This document shows, piece by piece, positions 17,487 to 26,819 of a stretch of DNA of 64,000 nucleotides. Under the pieces are notes generated by a model, which saw only the letters and a list, made by a program, of their open reading frames with translations, was not told where the DNA came from and ran no database searches. Positions within the stretch are counted from its first letter, which is position 1. Every line of letters starts with the position of its first letter. A program made the translations under genes and the position numbers. Source of the DNA: Rhodobacterales bacterium RIFCSPHIGHO2_02_FULL_62_130 (GTDB lineage: Bacteria > Pseudomonadota > Alphaproteobacteria > Rhodobacterales > Rhodobacteraceae); contig MHZT01000034.1 of NCBI GenBank assembly GCA_001828855.1, forward strand, positions 124,001-188,000, given 5' to 3'.

Positions 17487-18509
17487 CTTGCGGATGCGCC
17501 CACGCTGACCATCACGATCGACGAGGATGCCCCTGCGCGTCTTGATAAGGCGCTTGCGGCGGCGGTGCCAGAGGAAGCGGCGCTGTCACGCTCGCGTCTG
17601 ATGAAGATGATCGACGAGGGCGATGTGCTGCTGGATGGCGTTGCGGTGACCGACCCCAAGACCAAGGTGAAGGCGGGGCAAGCATATACCCTGCGCCTTG
17701 CGCCTGCGGTGGATGTGGAAACGCTGGCCGAGGATATCCCGCTGTCGGTGATCTGGGAGGATGGCGATCTGATCGTGATCGACAAACCTGCCGGCATGGT
17801 GGTGCATCCCGCCCCCGGCACACCTTCTGGCACGCTGGTCAACGCGCTGCTGCACCATTGCGGCGATACGCTGTCAGGGATCGGCGGCGAACGGCGTCCG
17901 GGCATCGTCCACCGCATCGACAAGGACACCACCGGCCTTCTGGTCGTGGCCAAATCCGACCGCGCCCATCACGGGCTTGCCGCCCAGTTCGAGGCGCATA
18001 CGGTGAACCGGCACTACCTTGCCGTCGTCAATGGCGTGCCATCGGCCTATGACCCCCGCCTGCGCGGGCTGAAGGGCATCAGCTTTGAGGCGGGCGGCAT
18101 CCTGAAAATCGCCACCCATCTGGAACGCCACAAGACCGACCGCCAGCGTCAGGCGGTGGTGTGGAACTCGGGCCGCCATGCCGTGACGCGGGCGCGGGTG
18201 GTCGAGGATTTCCGCGGCGGTGCTGCACTGATGGAATGTTGGCTGGAAACAGGGCGCACCCACCAGATCCGCGTGCATATGGCCTATGCGGGCCACGGGC
18301 TGATCGGGGATCAGACCTATGGCGGCAAGAAAAAAGTTTCTCCGAAACTTTTTGGCGCGCCGGTGGCCGAGATCGGCAACTCCTTCCCGCGTCAGGCGCT
18401 GCACGCGGCGACCTTGGGCTTTGAACACCCTGTCACGGGTGAAATGCTGGAGTTTTCCTCGCCGCTGCCCGCCGATCTGGAAGGGCTGATCGAGGCGCTG
18501 CGCGGCTGA
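17472..18509 (+). CDS. RluA-family pseudouridine synthase (RluC/RluD-like)
   Basis: A 345-residue protein with an N-terminal S4 RNA-binding domain (about 20-80) and the RluA catalytic domain with Asp150 in the HRIDKDTTGL motif. It isomerises uridines in 23S rRNA; in alphaproteobacteria this form is usually the RluD type, but RluC cannot be excluded. Residues about 287-294 (KKKVSPKLF) are encoded by an AT-rich hairpin of the same design as intergenic hairpins in this window (18331-18353). The start is firmly set by AGGAG at 17459. Confidence 0.9.
   Translation: MTTSFLADAPTLTITIDEDAPARLDKALAAAVPEEAALSRSRLMKMIDEGDVLLDGVAVTDPKTKVKAGQAYTLRLAPAVDVETLAEDIPLSVIWEDGDLIVIDKPAGMVVHPAPGTPSGTLVNALLHHCGDTLSGIGGERRPGIVHRIDKDTTGLLVVAKSDRAHHGLAAQFEAHTVNRHYLAVVNGVPSAYDPRLRGLKGISFEAGGILKIATHLERHKTDRQRQAVVWNSGRHAVTRARVVEDFRGGAALMECWLETGRTHQIRVHMAYAGHGLIGDQTYGGKKKVSPKLFGAPVAEIGNSFPRQALHAATLGFEHPVTGEMLEFSSPLPADLEGLIEALRG
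18331..18353. repeat. AT-rich hairpin inside the pseudouridine synthase gene
   Basis: Ten-base arms AAAAAGTTTC and GAAACTTTTT around TCC. The arm length and 3-base loop match the intergenic hairpin at 56718-56740. It is in frame and codes for KKKVSPKLF, between conserved parts of the enzyme. Confidence 0.75.
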
Positions 18510-18594
18510 CATTGCTGTGATCGCGCTGACATAAATCTTATCCGCCGACGGAAGGATGCTCATCTGGCGTTAATCTGTGTATGCTAGGCCAGCC

Positions 18595-18623
18595 CTTGAA
18601 GCTGGCAGGATACATACCTACAT
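18595..18623 (+). promoter_or_regulatory. Possible heat-shock-type promoter before rpoH
   Basis: CTTGAA at 18595-18600 is followed after 17 bases by CTACAT at 18618-18623, 50 bases before the rpoH start. The -35 matches the sigma-32 consensus, but the -10 is a weak match. A housekeeping promoter elsewhere in the 163-bp gap is equally possible. Confidence 0.25.
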
Positions 18624-18672
18624 CGCACGGCCCGGGGGCGAAACCGCACCGGCAAGACAGGGAGCGTCAAGA

Positions 18673-19569
18673 ATGAGCACCTATGCAAACCTTCCGGCAC
18701 CCAGCCCCGAACAGGGGCTGAACCGCTATATGCAGGAAATCCGCAAGTTCCCGATGCTGGAACCGGAAGAAGAATACATGCTGGCCAAACGCTGGGTCGA
18801 TCATCAGGACGCCACGGCGGCGCATAAGATGGTCACCAGCCACCTGCGTCTGGCCGCCAAGATCGCCATGGGCTATCGCGGCTATGGCCTGCCGCAGGCC
18901 GAGGTGATTTCCGAGGCGAATGTGGGGCTGATGCAGGCGGTCAAACGCTTTGATCCCGAAAAGGGCTTCCGTCTGGCGACCTATGCGATGTGGTGGATCA
19001 GGGCCAGCATTCAGGAATATATCCTGCGGTCGTGGTCCTTGGTGAAACTGGGGACGACATCGGCCCAGAAAAAGCTATTCTTCAACCTGCGCAAGGCCAA
19101 AGCCAAGGTCGGCGCGCTGGAGGAAGGCGATCTGCGTCCCGAAAACGTCGCCCGCATTGCCACCGATCTGAACGTATCGGAAAGCGAAGTCATCGACATG
19201 AACCGCCGTCTGGCCGGTTCGGATGCGTCTTTGAATGCGACCGTGGGCAGCGATGGCGACAGCACCTCGCAGTGGCAGGACTGGCTGGAGGACGAGGACA
19301 GCGATCAGGCCGGCGATTACGCCGAAAAGGACGAGTTCGACACCCGCTATGCGTTGTTGCAACAGGCGATGTCGGTTCTGAACGACCGCGAACGTGATGT
19401 GCTGGTGAAGCGCCGTCTTGCAGAAACCCCGATCACGCTGGAAGAGCTGTCGGAAAGCTATGGCGTCAGCCGTGAACGCATCCGCCAGATCGAGGTGCGT
19501 GCCTTCGAGAAGCTGCAGGAAAAGATGCGCGAACTGGCCAAGGGCAAGGGCATGGTGGTTCCGGCCTGA
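18673..19569 (+). CDS. rpoH: RNA polymerase heat-shock sigma factor RpoH
   Basis: A 298-residue sigma-70-family factor. The start at 18673 has GGGAG eight bases upstream. Region 2 is clear (SEANVGLMQAVKRFDPEKGFRL and YAMWWIRASIQEYI), followed by the RpoH box (QKKLFFNLRKAK) and region 4 (GVSRERIRQIEVRAFEKL). It directs RNA polymerase to chaperone and protease genes under heat or singlet-oxygen stress. The opening of the protein resembles RpoHI of Rhodobacter rather than RpoHII. It stands alone and is followed by a mosaic of hairpins. Confidence 0.96.
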   Translation: MSTYANLPAPSPEQGLNRYMQEIRKFPMLEPEEEYMLAKRWVDHQDATAAHKMVTSHLRLAAKIAMGYRGYGLPQAEVISEANVGLMQAVKRFDPEKGFRLATYAMWWIRASIQEYILRSWSLVKLGTTSAQKKLFFNLRKAKAKVGALEEGDLRPENVARIATDLNVSESEVIDMNRRLAGSDASLNATVGSDGDSTSQWQDWLEDEDSDQAGDYAEKDEFDTRYALLQQAMSVLNDRERDVLVKRRLAETPITLEELSESYGVSRERIRQIEVRAFEKLQEKMRELAKGKGMVVPA

Positions 19570-19585
19570 TCTGCGGGGCGGGCAC

Positions 19586-19670
19586 AAAAATTTTAGCTAA
19601 AATTTTTGAGGGGGGCCGTCTGCCCCCCTCGGCCGTTCCGGCCTCACCCCCCGAGGATATTTGTGCAAAG
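19586..19670 (+). repeat. Mosaic intergenic repeat and terminator after rpoH
   Basis: In order: a perfect 22-bp AT palindrome (19586-19607, AAAAATTTTAG and its complement), a GGGGGG/CCCCCC hairpin (about 19609-19629), a CGGCC/GGCC hairpin (about 19630-19643), and CCCCCCGAGGATATTT (from 19647), the right half of the 32-bp element. The same set in other combinations appears at 9721-9840 and 50569-50652. The first hairpins likely end rpoH transcription. Confidence 0.75.
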
Positions 19671-19798
19671 GGGATTTCGGAGGCGTTTTGCAGGGCTGAT
19701 GCAATGATTTTGCGTGATGACGCCGCCTTGCGGACGGTTTTCGTTTGATCGCGGGCGCGGGGGGGGATACCACCCGCGCAAACCACCGGAGCAGAACC

Positions 19799-20488
19799 AT
19801 GACCATGCTGGGAACCTTTCTGAAACCCATGCACCCCGAGGGCTATCGCTTTGTCGGGATATTTGCCGCGATCACGCTGGTGCTGTTCTGGCTGTGGGAG
19901 CCGCTGGGCTGGTTGGGGCTTGGGCTGACGGTGTGGTGCTATTATTTCTTCCGCGATCCCAAGCGGTCGGTGCCTTTGGGCGAGGGGCTGATCCTCAGCC
20001 CGGCTGACGGGGTGGTGTCCTTGATCGAGCCTGCGGTGCCGCCGGTGGAACTGGGCATGGGACCGGAGGCTTTATTGCGGGTGTCGGTATTCATGTCGGT
20101 GTTCAACTGCCATGTGAACCGCGCGCCGGTTTCGGGGCAGGTCACGGCGATTGCCTATCGGCCGGGGACGTTTGTGAATGCCTCGCTGGACAAGGCATCG
20201 TCGGATAACGAGCGAAATTCCTTGGCGATCCAGATTGCCGATGGCCGCCGCATTGCCGTGGTGCAGATCGCGGGGCTGGTGGCGCGGCGGATCGTTTGCT
20301 TTACCAAAGTGGGGCAGAGCTTGCGGGCGGGGGATCGTTTCGGATTGATCCGCTTCGGGTCGCGCCTGGATGTCTATCTGCCGGCAGGTGTGGCGCCGCA
20401 GGTTGCGCTGGGCCAGACCATGATCGCGGGCGAGACGGTGATTGCCGATCTGTCCGTCGCCACGCAGCGGTTGGCGCGCACAGAATGA
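19799..20488 (+). CDS. psd: Phosphatidylserine decarboxylase proenzyme
   Basis: A 229-residue membrane-bound enzyme with N-terminal hydrophobic helices (about 17-48). The self-cleavage site that makes the pyruvoyl group is Gly187-Ser188 ([12 protein letters not shown]). It is the short Psd form found in alphaproteobacteria. It converts phosphatidylserine to phosphatidylethanolamine. The ATG at 19799 has GGAG upstream; a longer frame begins in intergenic repeat and is rejected. The stop overlaps the pssA start as ATGA, so both steps of phosphatidylethanolamine synthesis are coupled. Confidence 0.95.
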   Translation: MTMLGTFLKPMHPEGYRFVGIFAAITLVLFWLWEPLGWLGLGLTVWCYYFFRDPKRSVPLGEGLILSPADGVVSLIEPAVPPVELGMGPEALLRVSVFMSVFNCHVNRAPVSGQVTAIAYRPGTFVNASLDKASSDNERNSLAIQIADGRRIAVVQIAGLVARRIVCFTKVGQSLRAGDRFGLIRFGSRLDVYLPAGVAPQVALGQTMIAGETVIADLSVATQRLARTE

Positions 20489-21222
20489 CCACGCCGAACA
20501 AGGGCCGCCGCGAGTTGCCACTGGTGCAGCTTTTGCCCAATATGATGACCGTTGCCGCGCTCTGCGCCGGTGTTACCGCGATCCGCATGGCGATCACCGG
20601 GCGCTTTGATCTGGCGGTGGGGCTGATCATCATCGCGGCGATTTTCGATGCGCTGGACGGGCGTCTGGCCCGTCTGTTGAAATCGGAATCCGAGATCGGG
20701 GCAGAGCTGGATTCGCTCTGTGATTTCGTGAATTTCGGCGTGGCTCCGGGCATCATCCTGTATCAATGGGCGCTGTTGGAGATGCCACGCGCGGGCTGGA
20801 TTGCGGCGCTGGTCTATATCGTCTGCGCGCTGTTGCGGCTGGCCCGGTTCAACATCGGCAACCGCAGCCCCGAGACGCCAACGCTGTCGCATTTCGTGGG
20901 TGTGCCGTCTCCTGCGGGGGCGATGCTGGCGCTGTTGCCGCTGTTTTTGGCGCATATGCTGGAAGCAAAACCGATCGCGCCGCAACTGATCGCGCTGTGG
21001 ATGATCGGTGTGGGCGCTGCGATGATCGGGCGTTTTCCCACCCCGTCCTTCAAATCCGCCACCATTTATGCCGAGCATGTGCGCTTTATCGTTGTCGGCT
21101 TCGTGGCCTTGGTGGCGGCTTTGGCCAGCTATCCTTGGGTCACGCTGGTGGCGCTGGATCTGGTCTATCTTGGTATTGTGGCCGGCAATTTGCTGTTGGG
21201 GCTTCGCAAGCCAAAGCCCTGA
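20485..21222 (+). CDS. pssA: CDP-diacylglycerol-serine O-phosphatidyltransferase
   Basis: A 245-residue integral membrane enzyme with several helices and the full CDP-alcohol phosphatidyltransferase motif: Asp58-Gly59-x2-Ala62-Arg63-x8-Gly72-x3-Asp76-x3-Asp80. It makes phosphatidylserine from CDP-diacylglycerol, the substrate of the upstream Psd. It is the short Bacillus-type PssA, not the E. coli type. Its start overlaps the psd stop. Confidence 0.95.
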   Translation: MTTPNKGRRELPLVQLLPNMMTVAALCAGVTAIRMAITGRFDLAVGLIIIAAIFDALDGRLARLLKSESEIGAELDSLCDFVNFGVAPGIILYQWALLEMPRAGWIAALVYIVCALLRLARFNIGNRSPETPTLSHFVGVPSPAGAMLALLPLFLAHMLEAKPIAPQLIALWMIGVGAAMIGRFPTPSFKSATIYAEHVRFIVVGFVALVAALASYPWVTLVALDLVYLGIVAGNLLLGLRKPKP

Positions 21223-21288
21223 CTCGGGCTTGCCCCTGCGCCGCATCGGCCCTACCTTCCGCGCCAACGCATCAGGGAGGGCAGGGCG

Positions 21289-22278
21289 ATGAAAGCTGTG
21301 AAATGGGGTGTCTTGGGGGCTGCGAATTTCGCCCGCGAACATATGGCACCTGCGATCCATGCCGCCAAAGGGGCCGAGCTTTACGCCCTTGCCACCTCAA
21401 GCCCCGAAAAGGCCGCAGGCTTCACCGCCTTTGCGCCCAATTTGAAAATCCATTCCAGCTATGAGGCGTTGCTGGCCGATCCGGCCATAGAGGCGGTTTA
21501 TATCCCGCTGCCGAACCATCTGCATGTCGAATGGACGCTCAAGGCGCTGGCGGCGGGCAAGCATGTGCTGACCGAAAAGCCCATCGCCCTGCGCGCGGAT
21601 GAGATCGACCAGATCATCGCCGCCCGTAATGCCAGCGGCCTGCTGGCCGCCGAGGCCTATATGATCGTGCATCACCCGCAATGGCAGCGCGCGAAGCAAT
21701 GGCTTGAGGCGGGCGAGATTGGCCAGTTGCGCCATGTCGATGCCGCGTTTTCCTTCCACCTCACCGATATGGACAATATCCGCAACCGCCCCGATGCAGG
21801 CGGCGGGTCATTGCGCGACATCGGGGTTTACACCTTTGGCTCGGCGCGCTTTGTCACCGGATCGGAACCCGTCGATCTGTCGGCGCGGCTGATTCTGGAC
21901 AATGGCATCGACAGCTTTGCCCAAGTGTCGGGCATCATGGATGGCCCGCATGGCCGTTTTACTTATGGCTCGATGACCTCGATGCGGCTTTACAACCGTC
22001 AGGTCGTCACCTTTCAGGGTGACAAGGGTATGATCCGGCTGGAGGGCGGTCCCTTCAACGCCAATGTCAACGATCTGGCCGAGGTGGAACTGCACCGCAA
22101 CGGCAATAGCGTGCTGGTCGAACGCTTCCCCACCGCCAACCAGTATGTGCTGCAGGTTCAGGCCTTTGGCCGTTCGATCCGCGAAGGCGTGGCCTATCCC
22201 TGCCCGCTGGAATTCATCAAAGGCACCCAAGCCATGATGGACAAGGTCTATGACGTGGCGGTTGAAATCTCGCTTTGA
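21289..22278 (+). CDS. Gfo/Idh/MocA-family oxidoreductase
   Basis: A 329-residue NAD(P)-dependent dehydrogenase. The N-terminal Rossmann fold opens with VKWGVLGAANFAREH, and the conserved EKPIAL motif is at about 96-101. The C-terminal half is the GFO/IDH/MocA alpha/beta domain. The substrate is probably a sugar, inositol or nucleotide sugar. It overlaps the next gene (TTGA at 22275-22278), a capsule-type protein, which suggests a role in surface sugar metabolism. Confidence 0.9.
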   Translation: MKAVKWGVLGAANFAREHMAPAIHAAKGAELYALATSSPEKAAGFTAFAPNLKIHSSYEALLADPAIEAVYIPLPNHLHVEWTLKALAAGKHVLTEKPIALRADEIDQIIAARNASGLLAAEAYMIVHHPQWQRAKQWLEAGEIGQLRHVDAAFSFHLTDMDNIRNRPDAGGGSLRDIGVYTFGSARFVTGSEPVDLSARLILDNGIDSFAQVSGIMDGPHGRFTYGSMTSMRLYNRQVVTFQGDKGMIRLEGGPFNANVNDLAEVELHRNGNSVLVERFPTANQYVLQVQAFGRSIREGVAYPCPLEFIKGTQAMMDKVYDVAVEISL

Positions 22279-23234
22279 CGCGCGCGCCGATCACCTTTCA
22301 CGTTGCAGGATCGGTGCTGCGTGATCGGTGGCGGTTGGGGCAGTTTTACGGCCCGCTGGCAGATGGATTGCGCGCGCGCGGGGGCGATGTGCGTCTGGTC
22401 ATGCATGAACGTGACAAGGTGGCGGCGCAGATCGCAGCGGATGACGGGTTTCATGTGCTGGATCACGGCCAGACCCGTCATCCGCGCGTGCTGAATTCGG
22501 GCATCGCCTATATCCTGCCGTTTCGGAACATGGACCCTTGGGGGATACGGGCGTTTTCCTCGATTGCCGCCAAGCATTTTGACCCAGCACGAATCCCGGC
22601 CGCCGCCGCCGCCAGTTTTGCGGCGCGGTTGCGGGATCGGCTGATCGGCGGGCGCAGCTCGCGCTATGTGCAGCCTGCGGATGTGCTGCCGGTCCCTTCG
22701 GGCTGTGTGGCCGTGTTCTTGCAGACGGAATCGCATCGCTTGGTGGGCGAGACCTGCTATCTGTCGCTGCGCCGGATGGTGACGGCGCTGATGGCGCGGG
22801 ACGATCCGCGCCCGATCTGTATCAAGCCGCATCCGCGCGATTTTGACAGTGACACCCATGAATGGCTGCACGCGCAGAGCTTGGCCGATCCCCGTGTGCA
22901 GATTGTGGCCGCCAATATCCACGATATTCTGTCCGCCTGCGATGTGGTGGTGACGATCAATTCCGCCGTCGGAATCGAGGCGATGCTGCATGGCAAGCCG
23001 GTGGTGCTGTGCGGTCACGCCGATTTTCACCACTGCGCGGTGACGGTGAAAACCATTGATACGATGGAGGAAGGCGTGGCGCAGGCCTTGGCAGGGGACT
23101 GGCCGCACGAAGCCTATCTCTATTGGTATTTCGTCCGCCATTGCCTCTCGCCGCTGCGAAAGACGCTGGTGCAGGATTTTCTGGGCAAGGTGGGCGGCGC
23201 AGGGTTTGACGTGGCGCAGTTCGGGTTGAAGTAA
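22275..23234 (+). CDS. Capsule polysaccharide biosynthesis-like protein (KpsS/KpsC-type glycosyltransferase fold)
   Basis: A 319-residue soluble protein. Its C-terminal half has the pattern of the capsule_synth/KpsS family: KPHPRDFD, then a NSAVGIEAMLHGKPVV stretch that resembles the nucleotide-sugar-binding part of GT-B enzymes. The TTG at 22275 is chosen because the frame opens with a plausible strand (ITFHVAGSVLRDRW) and overlaps the upstream stop; the ribosome-binding site is weak, so a later GTG at 22314 is possible. No other capsule genes are adjacent. Activity is inferred from motifs only. Confidence 0.65.
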   Translation: MTRAPITFHVAGSVLRDRWRLGQFYGPLADGLRARGGDVRLVMHERDKVAAQIAADDGFHVLDHGQTRHPRVLNSGIAYILPFRNMDPWGIRAFSSIAAKHFDPARIPAAAAASFAARLRDRLIGGRSSRYVQPADVLPVPSGCVAVFLQTESHRLVGETCYLSLRRMVTALMARDDPRPICIKPHPRDFDSDTHEWLHAQSLADPRVQIVAANIHDILSACDVVVTINSAVGIEAMLHGKPVVLCGHADFHHCAVTVKTIDTMEEGVAQALAGDWPHEAYLYWYFVRHCLSPLRKTLVQDFLGKVGGAGFDVAQFGLK

Positions 23235-23350
23235 CCCAAGCACTTTCCAGCCTGAGCCATCAAAAGGTTAAGGAACCTCTAACGACATCCCCTAACCCCT
23301 TGATTTCCAAAGCGTCAAGACAGTCCCGAGTCGGGACCGCCCCAAACCCG

Positions 23351-23375
23351 CGTAGGTCGGGGTTCACCCCGACTC
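23351..23375. repeat. 25-bp hairpin repeat, copy 2
   Basis: Exact reverse complement of the element at 13766-13790, lying between the convergent capsule-type gene and pepF. A partial copy (CGAGTCGGGAC) lies just before it at about 23327. It probably works as a terminator at least for pepF on the minus strand. Confidence 0.8.
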
Positions 23376-23383
23376 GAAGTCCC

Positions 23384-25210
23384 TTACCCCTCCATCGCCT
23401 CCAACTCGTCAATGAACCCCGCGATCATCGAAAGCCCCTTGTCCCAGAATTTCGGGTCCGACGCGTCCAGCCCGAAGGGGGCCAGCAATTCCTTGTGATG
23501 CTTCGATCCGCCCGCCTTCAGCATCTCGAAATACTTGTCCTCGAACCCCTCCAGCCCGTCCGCATAGGCCGCATAAAGCGCGTTCACGAGGCCATCCCCG
23601 AAGGCATAGGCATAGACATAGAAGGGCGAGTGAACGAAATGCGGGATATAGGCCCAGAAGGTTTCATAGCCGTCCATGAATTCAAACGCATCGCCAAGCG
23701 ATTGCGCCTGCACCGACATCCACAGCGCGTTGATATCGTCGGGCGTCAACTCCCCTTCCGCGCGGGCCGCATGAAGCTTGCATTCGAAATCGTAAAACGC
23801 GATCTGGCGGACCACAGTGTTGATCATGTCCTCGACCTTGCCCGCCAGCAGGGTCTTTTTCTCGGCCGGAGTCTTGGCCTGATCCAGCAGGCGGCGGAAG
23901 GTCAGCATCTCACCAAACACCGATGCGGTTTCCGCAAGCGTCAGTGGGGTGGATGACAAAAGCTCGCCCTGCGCCGCCGCCAAGACCTGATGCACGCCGT
24001 GGCCCAACTCATGCGCCAGCGTCATCACATCGCGCGGTTTGCCCAGATAGTTCAGCATCACATAGGGGTGGGCGGTGGTCACGGTCGGATGGGCAAAGGC
24101 GCCCGGGGCCTTGCCGGGTTTCACCCCCGCATCGATCCAGCCCTTGGTGAAGAACGGCTCCGACACCTCAGCCATGCGCGGATCAAAGGCGGCATAGGCC
24201 TCTTGCACGGTGCGCCGCGCCTCGTCCCAGCCCACCAGTTTCGGGGTGTCGATCGGCAGGGGGGCGTTGCGGTCCCAGACCTGCAGCGTTTCCAGCCCCA
24301 TCCACTTGGCCTTGAGCCGGTAATAGCGGTGCGACAGTTTCGGATAGGCCGCGACCACCACATTGCGCAGCGCCTCGACCACCTCGGGTTCGACGTGGTT
24401 GGACAGGTGGCGGCCATGCTGCGGGCTGGGCATCTTGCGCCAGCGGTCATGGATTTCCTTTTCCTTGGCCAGCGTGTTGTGGACCCGCGAGAACAGCTTG
24501 ATGTTCTTGTCAAACACCACCGCCAAAGCCCGCGCCGCCGCCTCGCGCTTGGTGCGGTCGGTGTCGGTCAGCAGGTTCAGCGTGGCTTCAAGGTTCAGGT
24601 CTTCCTCTTCGCCCGCGACGCTGAACATCAGCCCCGCCATGGTTTCATCAAACAGCTTGTTCCACGCGCTGGCCCCCACAACGGATTCGTCGTGCAGGAA
24701 CGTCTCCAACTCATCCGACAACTGGTAGGGGCGCATGGCGCGCATACGGTCGAACACGGGTTTATAGCGTGCAAGGGCTGCGTTTTCGGCCAGCAGGCGG
24801 TTCAGGTGGTCATCCTCCAGCCGGTTGAACTCAAGGCTGAAGAACACAAGCGGCGTTGTGAAGGTGGTGATGCGGTCCTGCATATCGGCCATGAACTTGG
24901 CGCGGTCACTGTCCATCGTGTTCTGGTAATAGCGCAGGCCCGCATAGGACATCAGCTTGCCCGCCACCGTCTCGATGGACTCATAGGTCTGCACACAGGC
25001 GAGCAGTTGTGCCGCAGTCTGGTCCGCCAGCTTGCCTTTGTAATCAGCCTCGAACGCTACGACGGTGGTTTCGACATAGGCAAGGTCGGTCTCCACCTCG
25101 GGCGCTTCGGGGCTGGTGTAAAGATCGGTCAGATCCCACTCGGGCAGATCGCCAAAGCTGTTGGAGCCGATGCGGGCGTCGAAAACCGGGCGGGGCAGGG
25201 AAAGCGGCAT
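23384..25210 (-). CDS. pepF: Oligoendopeptidase F (M3 family)
   Basis: A 608-residue zinc peptidase. The metal site is His400-Glu401-x2-His404 (AHELGHGVHQ), with a third ligand probably Glu427 (LTLAETAS). The size and the NHVEPEVVEALRN and HPYVMLNYLGKPRDVMTL stretches match the PepF clade of M3. It degrades short peptides in the cytoplasm. The start at 25210 (ATG after GAGG) is preferred over a 51-residue upstream extension with no family character. It is divergent from the Anbu cassette. Confidence 0.95.
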   Translation of the reverse strand: MPLSLPRPVFDARIGSNSFGDLPEWDLTDLYTSPEAPEVETDLAYVETTVVAFEADYKGKLADQTAAQLLACVQTYESIETVAGKLMSYAGLRYYQNTMDSDRAKFMADMQDRITTFTTPLVFFSLEFNRLEDDHLNRLLAENAALARYKPVFDRMRAMRPYQLSDELETFLHDESVVGASAWNKLFDETMAGLMFSVAGEEEDLNLEATLNLLTDTDRTKREAAARALAVVFDKNIKLFSRVHNTLAKEKEIHDRWRKMPSPQHGRHLSNHVEPEVVEALRNVVVAAYPKLSHRYYRLKAKWMGLETLQVWDRNAPLPIDTPKLVGWDEARRTVQEAYAAFDPRMAEVSEPFFTKGWIDAGVKPGKAPGAFAHPTVTTAHPYVMLNYLGKPRDVMTLAHELGHGVHQVLAAAQGELLSSTPLTLAETASVFGEMLTFRRLLDQAKTPAEKKTLLAGKVEDMINTVVRQIAFYDFECKLHAARAEGELTPDDINALWMSVQAQSLGDAFEFMDGYETFWAYIPHFVHSPFYVYAYAFGDGLVNALYAAYADGLEGFEDKYFEMLKAGGSKHHKELLAPFGLDASDPKFWDKGLSMIAGFIDELEAMEG

Positions 25211-25402
25211 TGGGAACCTCGTATAAATCTTTTCCCCATCTAGGGGCTTGGGTGGGGGGGCTGCAAGGGCGCGCCGCCGGAACGGCGTGTTTGCCCAAGT
25301 TTTAGGCAGATGCCCGATTATTCCCGCAGATCGGGGTGTAAACCCTTTACCTGCCCGATCCACGGTTCTTTACTGACCCTATTCACGGTGCGAGGGCGGC
25401 CT

Positions 25403-26815
25403 ATGACGACCTATTTCAACGAAATGTTTCAAGATGGCCGCGTGCGGGCGCCATATGCGGGGCTGGAAGGGTGGACCAACGATATGCCCGCCGACCGCCG
25501 CCTTGCCAAACAGGCCGAGGCCGAGGCGCTGTTCCGCCGGATTGGCATCACCTTTGCCGTCTATGGCGAGGGCGGCGATCCCGACCGTCTGATCCCCTTT
25601 GATATGTTTCCGCGCGTGTTCACGGGGGCGGAATGGGCGCGGCTGGAAAAGGGCATCAAGCAACGGGCGCGGGCGCTGAATGCGTTTCTGGTCGATGTCT
25701 ACGGGCGCGGCGAGATTGTGCGCGCAGGGCTGATCCCCGCGCGACTGGTCTATCAGAACGAGGCTTACGAGCAGGCCGTGTCCGGCTTTACCCCGCCCAA
25801 GGGGGTCTATTCGCATATTGTCGGCGTCGATATCGTCCGCACGGGGCCGACTGATTTCTATGTCTTGGAGGACAACTGCCGCACGCCCTCGGGGGTGTCC
25901 TATATGCTGGAATCCCGCGAGATGATGATGCGGATGTTCCCTGACCTGTTCCGCGAAAACCGGATCGAACCCGTGGACAACTATCCCGAAAAGCTGCGCC
26001 GCACCCTTGCCAGCGTGGCGCCGCTGAAATGCGAAAAAGACCCGACCGTGGTGATCCTGACCCCGGGGCATTTCAATTCGGCCTATTACGAACACAGCTT
26101 TCTGGCCGATCTGATGGGGGTGGAACTGGTCGAGGGGCAGGATCTGTTCGTCGATGGCGCGTTTGTCTATATGCGGACGACGCAAGGGCCAAAGCGGGTC
26201 GATGTGATTTACCGCCGCATCGATGATGCCTTTATTGATCCGCTGTGCTTCCGCCCCGACTCCATGCTGGGGGTGCCGGGCTTGATGGATGTGTATCGCT
26301 CGGGTGGCGTGTCGATTTGTTCCGCGCCGGGGGCAGGGGTGGCCGATGACAAGGCGGTTTACACCTATGTGCCGGAAATGGTGCGGTTTTATCTGGGCGA
26401 AGAGCCTATTCTGAAGAACGTGCCGACATGGAAATGCGCCCAAAACGATGATCTGAAGTATGTCACCGAAAATCTGGCCGAGTTGGTGGTGAAAGAGGTC
26501 CATGGCTCGGGCGGATACGGCATGCTGGTGGGACCGAAATCGACCAAGGCCGAGATCGAGGAGTTTCGCGCGCGTATCATGGCCGATCCCTCGAACTACA
26601 TCGCCCAGCCGACGCTGGCGCTGTCGACAACGCCCACCTTTGTCGAGGAAGGCATTGCGCCGCGACACGTCGATCTGCGACCCTATTGCCTTGTGGGGGA
26701 AAGGATCGAACTCGTCCCCGGCGGGCTGACACGGGTGGCGCTGCGCGAGGGCAGTCTTGTGGTGAACTCGTCCCAAGGCGGCGGCGTCAAGGATACCTGG
26801 GTGTTGGCGGAGTAG
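25403..26815 (+). CDS. Circularly permuted ATP-grasp protein (Anbu cassette gene 1)
   Basis: A 470-residue protein of the circularly permuted type 2 ATP-grasp family (the DUF404/407 group), recognised by the YGRGEIVRAGLIPARLVYQN, VLEDNCRTPSGVSYMLE and KEVHGSGGYGMLVGP stretches. Family knowledge suggests an amide- or peptide-bond-forming ligase. The ATG at 25403 follows GAGGGCGG. It is the first gene of four: ATP-grasp, alpha-E, transglutaminase-like and Anbu, with gaps of four and minus-one bases between the first three. The substrate is unknown. Confidence 0.9.
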   Translation: MTTYFNEMFQDGRVRAPYAGLEGWTNDMPADRRLAKQAEAEALFRRIGITFAVYGEGGDPDRLIPFDMFPRVFTGAEWARLEKGIKQRARALNAFLVDVYGRGEIVRAGLIPARLVYQNEAYEQAVSGFTPPKGVYSHIVGVDIVRTGPTDFYVLEDNCRTPSGVSYMLESREMMMRMFPDLFRENRIEPVDNYPEKLRRTLASVAPLKCEKDPTVVILTPGHFNSAYYEHSFLADLMGVELVEGQDLFVDGAFVYMRTTQGPKRVDVIYRRIDDAFIDPLCFRPDSMLGVPGLMDVYRSGGVSICSAPGAGVADDKAVYTYVPEMVRFYLGEEPILKNVPTWKCAQNDDLKYVTENLAELVVKEVHGSGGYGMLVGPKSTKAEIEEFRARIMADPSNYIAQPTLALSTTPTFVEEGIAPRHVDLRPYCLVGERIELVPGGLTRVALREGSLVVNSSQGGGVKDTWVLAE

Positions 26816-26819
26816 ACCG

